From Rickettsiales bacterium (GTDB taxonomy: Bacteria; Pseudomonadota; Alphaproteobacteria; Rickettsiales; UBA1997): a stretch of 6,371 bases of DNA. Made by a program: the position numbers and the translations under genes. Positions 1-6,336 of the stretch are shown in pieces (the stretch's first letter is position 1; the number at the start of each line of letters is the position of its first letter). The stretch lies in contig JAIRSX010000069.1 in the NCBI GenBank assembly GCA_031255235.1, positions 1 through 6,371 of the forward strand, given 5' to 3'. The notes below the pieces were generated by a model, which worked only from the letters and a program-made list of their open reading frames with translations, searched no databases and was not told where the DNA came from.

Positions 1-51
1 AAAGTATTAGAAATAAGAAATTGGACTTGTTGAAACAGAAAAACAACAAAA

Positions 52-93
52 AAACTATAAAAATATAGATTTATAATTTATATTTTATAGTTT
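52..93. repeat. A+T-rich imperfect hairpin
   Basis: AAACTATAAAA (52-62) pairs with TTTTATAGTTT (83-93). After one bulged A the pairing continues 64-67 with 79-82, leaving a loop of about 11 nt. It could be the end of a mobile element or a weak terminator for a gene entering from the left. One frame, 3-68, is open from the edge and ends in TAG just inside the hairpin, but 22 codons of Lys/Asn-rich peptide are not enough to call a gene. No T-tract follows the stem and almost all pairs are A-T, so its function is uncertain. Confidence 0.35.
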
Positions 94-146
94 GTTTATA
101 AGTTTGTTAAATCGGAAAGGATTATACGCTAAAGGAGATAAGCAAT

Positions 147-640
147 ATGCTAGGCGTTATCTTACAAGCATTATTTTATTATTTTAAAAGAAATAACATA
201 ACCTTAAAAAAAACTCAAAAGTTATAAGGAAAGCAATCCAATAAAAGTAAAAGAATATTTAGAAAAAATAAAAGATATTCCAATAAATAAAATGATATAC
301 ATAGATGAAAGCGGAATAGATAATAAATGTCATAGAAAACATTGCTGGTGTAAAAGAGGAAAGAACATACCGACAAACAATACAGGAAAAGAATATACAT
401 AAGAACAACTATAATAGGAGCATTAAGAGACGGAGATAGAATAAAGAATGAAGAAAAAATACCTTTTTCTCTATTATCTTTCCATGGAACAACAAATAAA
501 GGTATATTCCTATATTGGTTGAAGAAATGTTTACTACCCAAAATAAAAGAGAATGATAGATACAACAGTAACAGCAGTTATGGTGTTTAATGATGTTTTG
601 TGGAACAATATAAAGTTATGATTAAGCGGGAAAATTACCT
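147..640 (+). pseudogene. IS630-family transposase relic (frameshifted, 3'-truncated)
   Basis: Joining three frames recovers a recognisable IS630/DDE_3 transposase core. The pieces are YYFKRNNITLKK (about 177-212), SYKESNPIKVKEYLEKI then IYIDESGID and CWCKRGKNIP (about 220-399), RTTIIGALRDGDRIK to FHGTTNKGIFLYWLKKCLLPKIKE (402-552), and a last frame reading AVMVFNDVLWNNIKL (574-618). In this family the first catalytic Asp lies in the DESG block, and it is present. The second lies in a DNxxxH block, here degraded to NDVLWN, so both Asp and His are lost. The third acidic residue and the C-terminus are missing. Frameshifts fall near 213-222 (a poly-A run), 399-402 and 550, with a stop at 400-402. 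An ATG at 147 lies 9 nt after AAGGAG but reads only 26 codons. The N-terminal helix-turn-helix part is not recognisable. The element is dead. Family assignment is from memory of motifs. Confidence 0.75.
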
Positions 641-642
641 AC

Positions 643-674
643 AAAAAAAAGTAGCAATCTTAAATGCTACTTTT
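643..674 (-). terminator. Rho-independent terminator of the 306-aa protein gene
   Basis: On the minus strand a perfect 10-bp stem (AAAAGTAGCA, 665-674, with TGCTACTTTT, 647-656) encloses an 8-nt loop. It runs directly into further T residues (643-646), giving an 8-T tail. It lies 36 nt past the stop codon of the minus-strand gene. The stem could also act on plus-strand transcripts, but the T-tract there is interrupted, so the minus direction is favoured. Confidence 0.85.
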
Positions 675-709
675 AATTTTTACTAACTACTAATAAAAAA
701 GCCAATCTC

Positions 710-1630
710 TTATCGTCTTCTTCCAGCCACTAAATCAGACATTCGATCGACAAGACGAGACACCTCTGCATGCTCTCTTAGAACTCTTTCCTCGTCTTGT
801 TTTGTTATGTCACCAACAAATGACTTTGGGGCATCGCTCGATCGTTTTTTAAACAACCCTCTAAAACCCTTTTGCTTTTGTGGTGTAGGGGTAGCAGGTT
901 TAGGTGGTACAGCAGCCAATACTGGTTGTTCTTGTTGCGCCAAAAATGCTGTTGCCTCCGATACTACCTTCGATGCTGCCTCCGATGCTGCCGCCAACAC
1001 ACCTGGTTGTTTTCGTACTGCATTGCTCGGTTGTTTTTTAAACAATCTTCCAAAGAAACCTGGTTGTTTTTGTGGTGCAACCGGAATAGATGGGGTAGCA
1101 GGTTTAGGTGATACAGCCGCCAATACTGGTTGTTTTTGTTGTACCGCAACAAATGGTTGCTCAATAGATGGGGCAATCAAGCTTTCTAACTTTTTTTCAC
1201 CTATACTTACAATTTCTTTTACAACCGCCTGTCGTTTTAGCACATCTTCAAGAAGAATTTTAAAATGTTCATCGAACTCTTTCGCTCTAGCAAGACATTG
1301 TTTTACCTCTTCTGTATTACCCTCTAGCAAATACTTCTCTGCATACAACATATTTGAACGTACCAATGACTTTTTTTTGAGCATAAGGTCCCTGCTTTCA
1401 AGAAAATATTTCACTTGTTCAAGATCCTTAATTTGCCGAACAAAAAATATTGCTTTTTCTTTATTGCCCGCTAACGCCAACGTTTTTGCTGACGCCTTAT
1501 GCTCAGCAATCCTTTTATCAAGCTCTTTTACACTAGCCTCTGTTCCTCTGGCCTCGCTATAATAGCCTTCAGAATTCTCTTCAATGAGCCCCTGGAGCTC
1601 ATTAATTTTTTCATTCACATGGTCACCCAT
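710..1630 (-). CDS. Helical protein with duplicated Pro/basic tail; possible ESCRT-III/PspA-like fold
   Basis: I do not recognise a named family. The product is 306 aa, starting at ATG 1630. An upstream in-frame TTG at 1642 overlaps the GGAGG ribosome site and is rejected. Residues 31-152 look like three long charged helices; within them KRIAEHKASAKTLALAGNKE and the following basic/acidic helix resemble the alpha1-alpha2 hairpin of ESCRT-III (Snf7) or PspA/Vipp1 proteins. Residues 160-270 are low complexity, with two copies of a QPVLAAV-PKPATP unit followed by a hydrophobic-basic motif (PGFFGRLFKK about 190-199, KGFRGLFKK about 254-262). Residues 274-306 form a last helix containing L293-xx-R296-M297-xx-L300 and ending RRR, close to the MIM1 consensus by which ESCRT-III proteins bind Vps4. 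No signal peptide or membrane span is visible, so it is probably cytoplasmic or peripheral on membranes. It is monocistronic with its own promoter and terminator. Sampled lines of its tail are about 50% GC against about 25% in the ATPase gene at 2279. That it is a real gene is secure; the fold is a hypothesis, and a generic coiled-coil protein is the alternative. Confidence 0.85.
   Translation of the reverse strand: MGDHVNEKINELQGLIEENSEGYYSEARGTEASVKELDKRIAEHKASAKTLALAGNKEKAIFFVRQIKDLEQVKYFLESRDLMLKKKSLVRSNMLYAEKYLLEGNTEEVKQCLARAKEFDEHFKILLEDVLKRQAVVKEIVSIGEKKLESLIAPSIEQPFVAVQQKQPVLAAVSPKPATPSIPVAPQKQPGFFGRLFKKQPSNAVRKQPGVLAAASEAASKVVSEATAFLAQQEQPVLAAVPPKPATPTPQKQKGFRGLFKKRSSDAPKSFVGDITKQDEERVLREHAEVSRLVDRMSDLVAGRRR
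830..937 (-). repeat. Internal repeat, copy 2 (residues 232-267)
   Basis: This copy encodes QQEQPVLAAVPPKPATP, then TPQKQKGFRGLFKKRSSDA. It matches copy 1 at 1019-1141 at both DNA and protein level; for example, plus-strand bases 891-936 and 1096-1140 differ at only a few positions. It lacks four residues (SIPV or equivalent) found in copy 1. Confidence 0.9.
1019..1141 (-). repeat. Internal repeat, copy 1 (residues 164-204)
   Basis: This copy encodes QQKQPVLAAVSPKPATP, then SIPVAPQKQPGFFGRLFKKQPSNA. It is separated from copy 2 by an Ala-rich spacer (residues 205-231). The near-identity in DNA suggests a recent tandem-type duplication or ongoing gene conversion. Confidence 0.9.
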
Positions 1631-1635
1631 ACAAA

Positions 1636-1640
1636 CCTCC
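1636..1640 (-). promoter_or_regulatory. Ribosome binding site that decides the start of the 306-aa gene
   Basis: GGAGG on the minus strand ends 5 nt before ATG 1630. The longer reading from TTG 1642 would begin inside this site and has no site of its own, so ATG 1630 is the start. Confidence 0.88.
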
Positions 1641-1657
1641 AATTAAATTACGTCCAA

Positions 1658-1683
1658 ATTGTATTTTTTTTTTTTTTTGTCAA
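1658..1683 (-). promoter_or_regulatory. Promoter with homopolymeric spacer for the 306-aa gene
   Basis: On the minus strand a perfect -35 (TTGACA, 1683-1678) and a TACAAT -10 (1663-1658) are separated by 14 bases, all A. The full run is 15 T on the plus strand (1664-1678), the last one belonging to the -35. The -10 would place transcription start near 1651, about 20 nt before the ATG. Fourteen base pairs is shorter than the usual 16-18, so the present allele is probably weak. Gain of two to four A would create a near-ideal promoter. Confidence 0.75.
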
Positions 1684-1705
1684 AAAAAGAAGTGAGAAAT
1701 GTGTT

Positions 1706-1725
1706 GTTCCATAAAAACATGGAAC
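1706..1725. promoter_or_regulatory. Inverted repeat upstream of the 306-aa gene promoter
   Basis: GTTCCAT, a 6-nt spacer and ATGGAAC form a perfect 7-bp inverted repeat. It begins 22 bp upstream of the -35 box. This could be an operator or activator site; no regulator can be named. Otherwise 1726-1897 holds nothing I can support. Confidence 0.4.
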
Positions 1726-1897
1726 TGAATAGCGTTCTCTTAAAGAAAAACAGGTGCATTTTTTTGCATTACATTAAATGTTTGAACATTTTGAAACATG
1801 ATAAATACAGATGTAGAAGAAGAAGATTTGGATTAATGTTTAATTTAATATGTGGAATTTGTAACTTAGAAAATGAAAATATTTAGGAATCAGGTCT

Positions 1898-2029
1898 AAT
1901 AAAGAAATAGATTTTATTGCTACAAAATAGAGTGAAAAAATTTATTTTCAAGTTTCTGAAACAATTGCTGGCGAAAATACAAGAAATAGAGAGCTTGAGC
2001 CGCTGAAAAATGATAAGGTGCTTGATTAG
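1898..2029 (+). pseudogene. Broken 3' fragment of a second DUF4143 ATPase gene
   Basis: Bases 1898-2004 align without gaps to 3281-3387 of the intact ATPase gene, with 7 mismatches in 107 by my count. The reading is NKEIDFIATK, stop, SEKIYFQVSETIAGENTRNRELEPLK, then NDKVLD and TAG at 2027-2029. A CAG codon has become TAG at 1928-1930, and six bases (ATGATA) are missing after LK compared with the intact gene. No 5' portion (Walker motifs) is recognisable upstream, although LENENI just before (about 1869-1886) faintly recalls the LENIIYLEL block. Five of the seven differences are silent, so the two copies were probably diverging as functional genes before this one died. Confidence 0.85.
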
Positions 2030-2062
2030 AATATAATTTTATAAATCATATTGGGAGTAAAT

Positions 2063-2167
2063 ATGGTAAAAAAACATAGTCGTTTAACTGGATCTCTTTC
2101 TATAACATACACAACTGAGATTAAAGGTAAGGTATTTCAATTTTTTATAGTTTTTAATGTAACATAA
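2063..2167 (+). CDS. Small ORF (34 aa) or gene-start remnant, unknown
   Basis: The ORF begins at ATG 2063, 5 nt after a GGGAG ribosome site (2053-2057), and encodes MVKKHSRLTGSLSITYTTEI and 14 more residues, ending FNVT. I recognise no family. The good initiation site followed by an early stop suggests the 5' stump of a longer gene lost by rearrangement. It sits between a dead DUF4143 fragment and a stretch of almost pure A/T (about 2165-2260). A genuine small protein is possible but unsupported beyond the ribosome site. Confidence 0.3.
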   Translation: MVKKHSRLTGSLSITYTTEIKGKVFQFFIVFNVT

Positions 2168-2220
2168 TAAGATATCATTTCTATATTTTTTTATTATATA
2201 AAATAAAAATATATTGGTTA

Positions 2221-2248
2221 TTGATTTTTTTTATTTTATACTTAAATA
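2221..2248 (+). promoter_or_regulatory. Weak candidate promoter for the DUF4143 ATPase gene
   Basis: TTGATT (2221-2226) and TAAATA (2243-2248) are 16 bp apart, upstream of the ATPase start at 2279. The surrounding DNA is so A+T-rich that such matches are expected by chance. No clear ribosome site precedes the ATG (the upstream bases are GAAAAATAGTT), in contrast to the GG-rich sites of the other genes here. Confidence 0.3.
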
Positions 2249-2278
2249 TCAATAAAAGACAAATGTAGAAAAATAGTT

Positions 2279-3502
2279 ATGAAAAATAGAGATATTTATT
2301 TACAGAAACTTGTTGATTTTAAAGACAAAAATGTAATAAAGGTAATAACTGGAATAAGAAGATGTGGTAAGTCCACTATGTTAAAATTGTTTATAGAATA
2401 TCTGAAAGAAAACAAGAAGTCTGAAGAAAATATAATTTACATGAATTTTGAATCGTTGAAATATGGTGATTTGGATTATAAATTATTATACAATACAATA
2501 AAGAATCAAATAGAAAACAGTCGTAATAAGAAAAAATTTTATTTATTTTTTGATGAGATTCAAGTCATTAATTTCTGGGAAAAAACCATAAACTCATTGT
2601 TTGTGGATTTTGATGTTGATATTTATATAACTGGTTCAAATGCTTATCTATTATCGTCAGAATTATCCACATATTTATCTGGAAGGTATATTGAAATAAA
2701 ACTTTTGCCTCTGTCATTTAAGGAATTTATTAATTTTAATAAGTTTTCCGAAAACACCTTAATTGATGATAAATTTAATTTGTATCTAAAATATGGTGGA
2801 CTACCCGGTTTGGCAGAATTTAATTTCAACGAAAAACAAATAAATATGGTTTTAGACGGTATATATTCTGCTGTTGTTGTGAAAGATATTATGCAACAAG
2901 TGACGGTAAAAGAACCTAATTTATTGAATAAAATTGTGTTATTTTTGGCTGATAATATTGGAAGTATAAATTCCCCAAACAATATAGGTAATGTTTTAGT
3001 TAATTCCGGAATAATAGAAAAACAAAGAATCCCAAATTCTAAAACAATCGAAAATTATATAAAATTACTAGAAAATGCTTATATTTTCTATAATGCAAAA
3101 CGTTATGATATAAAGGGAAAAGAATACTTAAAAACACTAGAAAAACATTATATAGTTGATACTGGTATAAGAAATTATCTACTTGGATATAGAGATGTTG
3201 ATAGGGGGCATGTATTAGAAAACATCATTTATTTAGAGCTAATAAGAAGAGATTACAAGGTCTCTATTGGTAAAGTTAATAATAAAGAGATAGATTTTAT
3301 TGCCACAAGACAGAGTGAAAAAATTTATTTTCAGGTTTCTGAAACTATTGCTGGCGAAAATACAAGAAATAGGGAGCTTGAGCCGCTAAAAATGATAAAT
3401 GATAATTATGAAAAGATTATATTAACTATGGATAAAAATTTTGTATCATCCTATGATGGGATTAAGGTAAAAAATATAATAGATTTTCTGATGGAGGAAT
3501 AG
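2279..3502 (+). CDS. DUF4143-type AAA ATPase
   Basis: This 407-aa protein is of usual length for the AAA_14/DUF4143 ATPase family, common in host-associated and anaerobic bacteria and archaea and of mostly unknown cellular role. The N-terminal ATPase domain has Walker A GIRRCGKST (residues 25-33), Walker B YLFFDEIQ (88-95) and a sensor-like ITGSNA (117-122). The SGRY and PLSFKEF block (134-150) and YLKYGGLP (169-176) are family hallmarks. The C-terminal DUF4143 half contains VLENIIYLEL (312-321), KEIDFIA (336-342) and IYFQVS (349-354), arranged like a PD-(D/E)XK nuclease fold; E314, D339 and Q352 occupy candidate catalytic positions, and Q-V replaces the usual E-x-K. The start at ATG 2279 matches the family's N-terminus despite no ribosome site. 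No membrane spans are visible, so it is probably cytoplasmic. It is monocistronic and convergent with the P-type ATPase gene. A broken paralogue lies 380 bp upstream. Family call is firm; function is open. Confidence 0.93.
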   Translation: MKNRDIYLQKLVDFKDKNVIKVITGIRRCGKSTMLKLFIEYLKENKKSEENIIYMNFESLKYGDLDYKLLYNTIKNQIENSRNKKKFYLFFDEIQVINFWEKTINSLFVDFDVDIYITGSNAYLLSSELSTYLSGRYIEIKLLPLSFKEFINFNKFSENTLIDDKFNLYLKYGGLPGLAEFNFNEKQINMVLDGIYSAVVVKDIMQQVTVKEPNLLNKIVLFLADNIGSINSPNNIGNVLVNSGIIEKQRIPNSKTIENYIKLLENAYIFYNAKRYDIKGKEYLKTLEKHYIVDTGIRNYLLGYRDVDRGHVLENIIYLELIRRDYKVSIGKVNNKEIDFIATRQSEKIYFQVSETIAGENTRNRELEPLKMINDNYEKIILTMDKNFVSSYDGIKVKNIIDFLMEE

Positions 3503-3538
3503 TTAATATCTGTATCATGTCTTCCCGGTCTTGTTCTT

Positions 3539-6085
3539 TTATTTATAAAACTTTTTTCTTATAAATTTTTCAGCTTCCATCGCGATAACTATCAATAAAG
3601 TTGTAGGTAAAACAATTGATAATTCACTTTTTCCCAATGGATCAATCTCTAAAAATTTATCAAAAAATGGCAAATAAGAAGCGATTACATGCAATAATGT
3701 TACAAAAGCGATTGATATTAATAAAAATGGATTACTAAAAAATCTGTTGAATAATGTCTTTGACTCACTTCTTGCATTAAATACCTGTATATTTTGAAAC
3801 ATGATAAGCAAAAATAAACAACAGCTTCTCGCCATCACTAATGCACCATCGGGATTAGTTTTCAAATTAGTATCGTAAAAGTATTTGAATACACCAAAAC
3901 ACCCTAAAATCATAATTAAAGAGGACATAATTATTCTTTTAATCATTACCCTATCAAATAAAGATTCGGCAGGGTTTCTTGGTGGTTGTGTCATTTCAGT
4001 TCCGTCCTTTCCTTCCAAGGCAAGAGCGATGCCTTGCACGGTTTCGGTAACAAGATTTATCCACAACAATTGTAAAGGTGTAAATGGAATTGGCATATTA
4101 AAAACAATGGCAAGCAAAAACACACCTATTTCAGCGAAAGCAGTACTCATTAGAAAGAAAACAATTTTTCTAATGTTTGCGTATGTAAGTCTACCTTCTT
4201 CTATTCCATAAACTATAGAAGCAAAATTGTCATCTGTAAGAATAATATTGGCAGATTCTCTGGCAATATCTGTTCCTTTGTCTCCCATAGCAATGCCGAC
4301 GTTTGCATTTTTCAGTGCAGGGGCGTCATTTACACCGTCACCTGTCACAGCAACATAATTTTTATTTGCTTGCATAGATTGGACTATATCAAGTTTCTGT
4401 ATAGGCTGAACTCTTGCATAAACGCTTGCGTAACTTGTAATATCGTTCAAAGTATTGCTTTCCTTTGCACTAGCAACATCATCACCTGTAATAACTTCTT
4501 TTTCTGATTTAACGAATCCTAATTCGTTTGCTATAGCAAAAGCGGTTTTTGGATTATCACCTGTGATCATAGCAACTTTAATACCTGCCTTTTGGCATTT
4601 CAAAACCGCTTCTTTTGCTTCCTTTCTTAAAGGATCAAGCATAGCAACCAAACCTAAAAAATCTAAGTCATGAAGTTTCTTTTCTGGAGATTTGCCACAG
4701 GCAACGGCAAGTACTCTTAAACCTTTTGTAGACAATTCATCAAGTTGAGTTTTAACTTTTGCGAAGTCACCTTGCGTATTTTCTTTACACATTTCCAATA
4801 TAGTTTCTGGTGCTCCTTTCACAAAAGCATAAATTTCACTGTCAACTTTATTAAAGGAAACGGAACATTTCGCTTCACTTGTATATGGTATTAGTTCAAT
4901 CCTTTCATATTTATTATAGATTTCTGCTAAAGTATATCCTTTTTCAATAGTAGTTTTCAAAAATGCTGTATCAACGGGATCACCAAAAAAGTTTTCATCC
5001 TTTTGTGTGGCTTCATTAGGTAGAACAAAAGACAATAATATTTTCTTTTCAGTAGACAAAGTATTGAAATCGCTTTCGTCGTTCAATGGTCTATAATCTT
5101 TCATTTTATCAATAGGGGATATCTTTTCTGATATGGTAAATATATCAACGACCGACATTTGATTTATAGTCAAAGTTCCGGTTTTGTCACTCGCAATTGT
5201 GGTGCAAGAACCGAGTGCTTCAACCGCCATTAAATTTTTTACAATGACATTTTTTTTCGCCATCCTATTCATTCCAATTGCAAGACAAATTGTGATGGCA
5301 ATAGGGAGACCTTCTGGAATCGCAGCAACTCCAAGTGAAGAGGCAAGCATCAATGTTTCTCTTATTCCAATACCTTTCAAAAAGGAAACAATACCTATGA
5401 TTACAATCAAAACAAACATTATCAATGTAAGCTTTGAAGTAAAGGCGTCCATTCTTTCTACCAATGGAGTTTTTGCTTCACTTTTTTGCGTAATCTTTTC
5501 GGCGATTTTTCCAATTTCAGTATTTAAAGCAGTGGCAACAACCTCACCAATTCCAAAACCTTTTAAAGCAGTTGTACCAGCAAAGGCTTTGTTTAAATTA
5601 TCTTTTGTTTCTGTGTGGTCTTTGGAAACAGGCAAAGATTCACCTGTAAGCATACTTTCATCAACTTTTAAATTTTTAGATTCGTTTAAAATTATGTCTG
5701 CAGGAATCTTTGCTCCCTCCTTTATGGAAACAATATCTCCAACAACCAGTTCTCTTGCAGGGATTTCAATTTCGATACCGTCTCTAAAAGCAAAAGTCTT
5801 AGTTTCAACCATTTTTTTTAAGGATTGGGCGGATTTTGAGGCACCATATTCTTGCACTGTACCTATGACGGCATTTACACCAACCACAAAAAATATAAAA
5901 AAAGCATCAATAACTTCTTTTAAGGCAAAACTAACAATGGCGGCACCAACTAAAATATATGTAATTGGTTCCATAAATTGTTCCAAAAAAGTTTTCCAAA
6001 CTGGTTCTAATTTTTCCTCAGGTAATTCATTATAACCATTCTTTTCTAACAACTCCTTTGCTTGATTTGTAGTTAGACCCAACAT
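3539..6085 (-). CDS. P-type (P2-like) cation-transporting ATPase, calcium-ATPase related
   Basis: This 848-aa membrane pump couples ATP hydrolysis to cation export; its relatives move Ca2+. In order: cation ATPase N-terminus (about 1-30), M1-M2 (about 38-80), actuator loop with TGES (147-150), M3-M4 with PEGLP (257-261), phosphorylation motif DKTGT (300-304, D300 the phospho-Asp), nucleotide-domain KGAPE (423-427), TGDNP (508-512), hinge GDGVNDAPALK (582-592), and M5-M10 (about 640-848) ending in the usual EAEKFIRKK tail. All catalytic residues are present, so it should be active. Against SERCA, M5 has E652 at the E771 position but A649 where Asn768 binds calcium. M6 has N677 and T680 but E681 in place of Asp800, and M8 has Q764 in place of Glu908. 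Ion specificity is therefore not certain. The start ATG 6085 follows TGGGGG with a 4-nt gap (6090-6094). It is alone in its transcript, with a strong promoter at 6188-6216. Its stop lies 36 nt from that of the convergent ATPase. Confidence 0.95.
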   Translation of the reverse strand: MLGLTTNQAKELLEKNGYNELPEEKLEPVWKTFLEQFMEPITYILVGAAIVSFALKEVIDAFFIFFVVGVNAVIGTVQEYGASKSAQSLKKMVETKTFAFRDGIEIEIPARELVVGDIVSIKEGAKIPADIILNESKNLKVDESMLTGESLPVSKDHTETKDNLNKAFAGTTALKGFGIGEVVATALNTEIGKIAEKITQKSEAKTPLVERMDAFTSKLTLIMFVLIVIIGIVSFLKGIGIRETLMLASSLGVAAIPEGLPIAITICLAIGMNRMAKKNVIVKNLMAVEALGSCTTIASDKTGTLTINQMSVVDIFTISEKISPIDKMKDYRPLNDESDFNTLSTEKKILLSFVLPNEATQKDENFFGDPVDTAFLKTTIEKGYTLAEIYNKYERIELIPYTSEAKCSVSFNKVDSEIYAFVKGAPETILEMCKENTQGDFAKVKTQLDELSTKGLRVLAVACGKSPEKKLHDLDFLGLVAMLDPLRKEAKEAVLKCQKAGIKVAMITGDNPKTAFAIANELGFVKSEKEVITGDDVASAKESNTLNDITSYASVYARVQPIQKLDIVQSMQANKNYVAVTGDGVNDAPALKNANVGIAMGDKGTDIARESANIILTDDNFASIVYGIEEGRLTYANIRKIVFFLMSTAFAEIGVFLLAIVFNMPIPFTPLQLLWINLVTETVQGIALALEGKDGTEMTQPPRNPAESLFDRVMIKRIIMSSLIMILGCFGVFKYFYDTNLKTNPDGALVMARSCCLFLLIMFQNIQVFNARSESKTLFNRFFSNPFLLISIAFVTLLHVIASYLPFFDKFLEIDPLGKSELSIVLPTTLLIVIAMEAEKFIRKKFYK
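3541..3570 (+). terminator. Weak candidate terminator in the convergent 3' ends
   Basis: ATTTATAA (3541-3548) and TTATAAAT (3559-3566) form an 8-bp stem with a 10-nt loop, followed by T residues. It would serve the plus-strand ATPase gene ending at 3502 and overlaps the last codons of the minus-strand pump. The stem is entirely A-T, so it is weak and may be chance. Confidence 0.25.
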
Positions 6086-6187
6086 AATACCCCCATATAA
6101 ATCTCATAAAAAGATAAATAAAATGATTTGAAAGGCAAATAAATTATTTTTGCATTTATCGTTTCACATGTTAGAAAAAAGACATAA

Positions 6188-6216
6188 ATTTTAACAGTAA
6201 TTGAATGATAAGTCAA
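6188..6216 (-). promoter_or_regulatory. Sigma-70-type promoter of the P-type ATPase gene
   Basis: On the minus strand TTGACT (6216-6211) and TAAAAT (6193-6188) are exactly 17 bp apart, with an upstream TG giving an extended -10. Transcription would start near 6181, leaving a leader of about 95 nt in which I see no convincing riboswitch. The -35 is embedded in a block shared with the promoter at 1658-1683. Confidence 0.75.
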
Positions 6217-6240
6217 AAAAGAAGTGAACAGATTGTTAGA

Positions 6241-6290
<50 letters not shown>

Positions 6291-6324
6291 ATAAGGATTG
6301 GAACAATAACCTTTCTAAAACAAT

Positions 6325-6330
6325 AGGAGG
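6325..6330 (+). promoter_or_regulatory. Ribosome binding site of the right-edge gene
   Basis: AGGAGG lies 6 nt before ATG 6337. This is the strongest ribosome site in the window and makes the short partial gene credible. Confidence 0.85.
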
Positions 6331-6336
6331 GTTATT

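Noticed and set aside
215..565. 116-codon minus-strand ORF, Phe/Leu-rich
   Set aside because: It is antisense to the IS630 relic, whose plus-strand motifs are recognisable; the hydrophobic look comes from A-rich DNA read backwards.
807..1562. 251-codon plus-strand ORF opposite the 306-aa gene
   Set aside because: It is a mirror of the minus-strand gene's codon bias, Cys/Ser/Phe-rich, with no ribosome site or recognisable motif; the minus-strand gene has promoter, ribosome site and terminator.
1628..1642. TTG 1642 as start of the 306-aa gene (310 aa)
   Set aside because: The TTG overlaps GGAGG, which is correctly placed 5 nt before ATG 1630; no ribosome site lies upstream of the TTG.
1659..1886. 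75-codon plus-strand ORF beginning in the T-run
   Set aside because: It starts inside a homopolymer, has no ribosome site and no family resemblance; the region is better explained as a minus-strand promoter.
5184..6035. 283-codon plus-strand ORF
   Set aside because: It is wholly antisense to the P-type ATPase gene, whose catalytic motifs are intact.
6135..6153. Possible hairpin in the leader of the P-type ATPase mRNA
   Set aside because: Only a 5-bp clean stem in A+T-rich DNA; no known riboswitch features such as conserved internal loops or a following T-tract.
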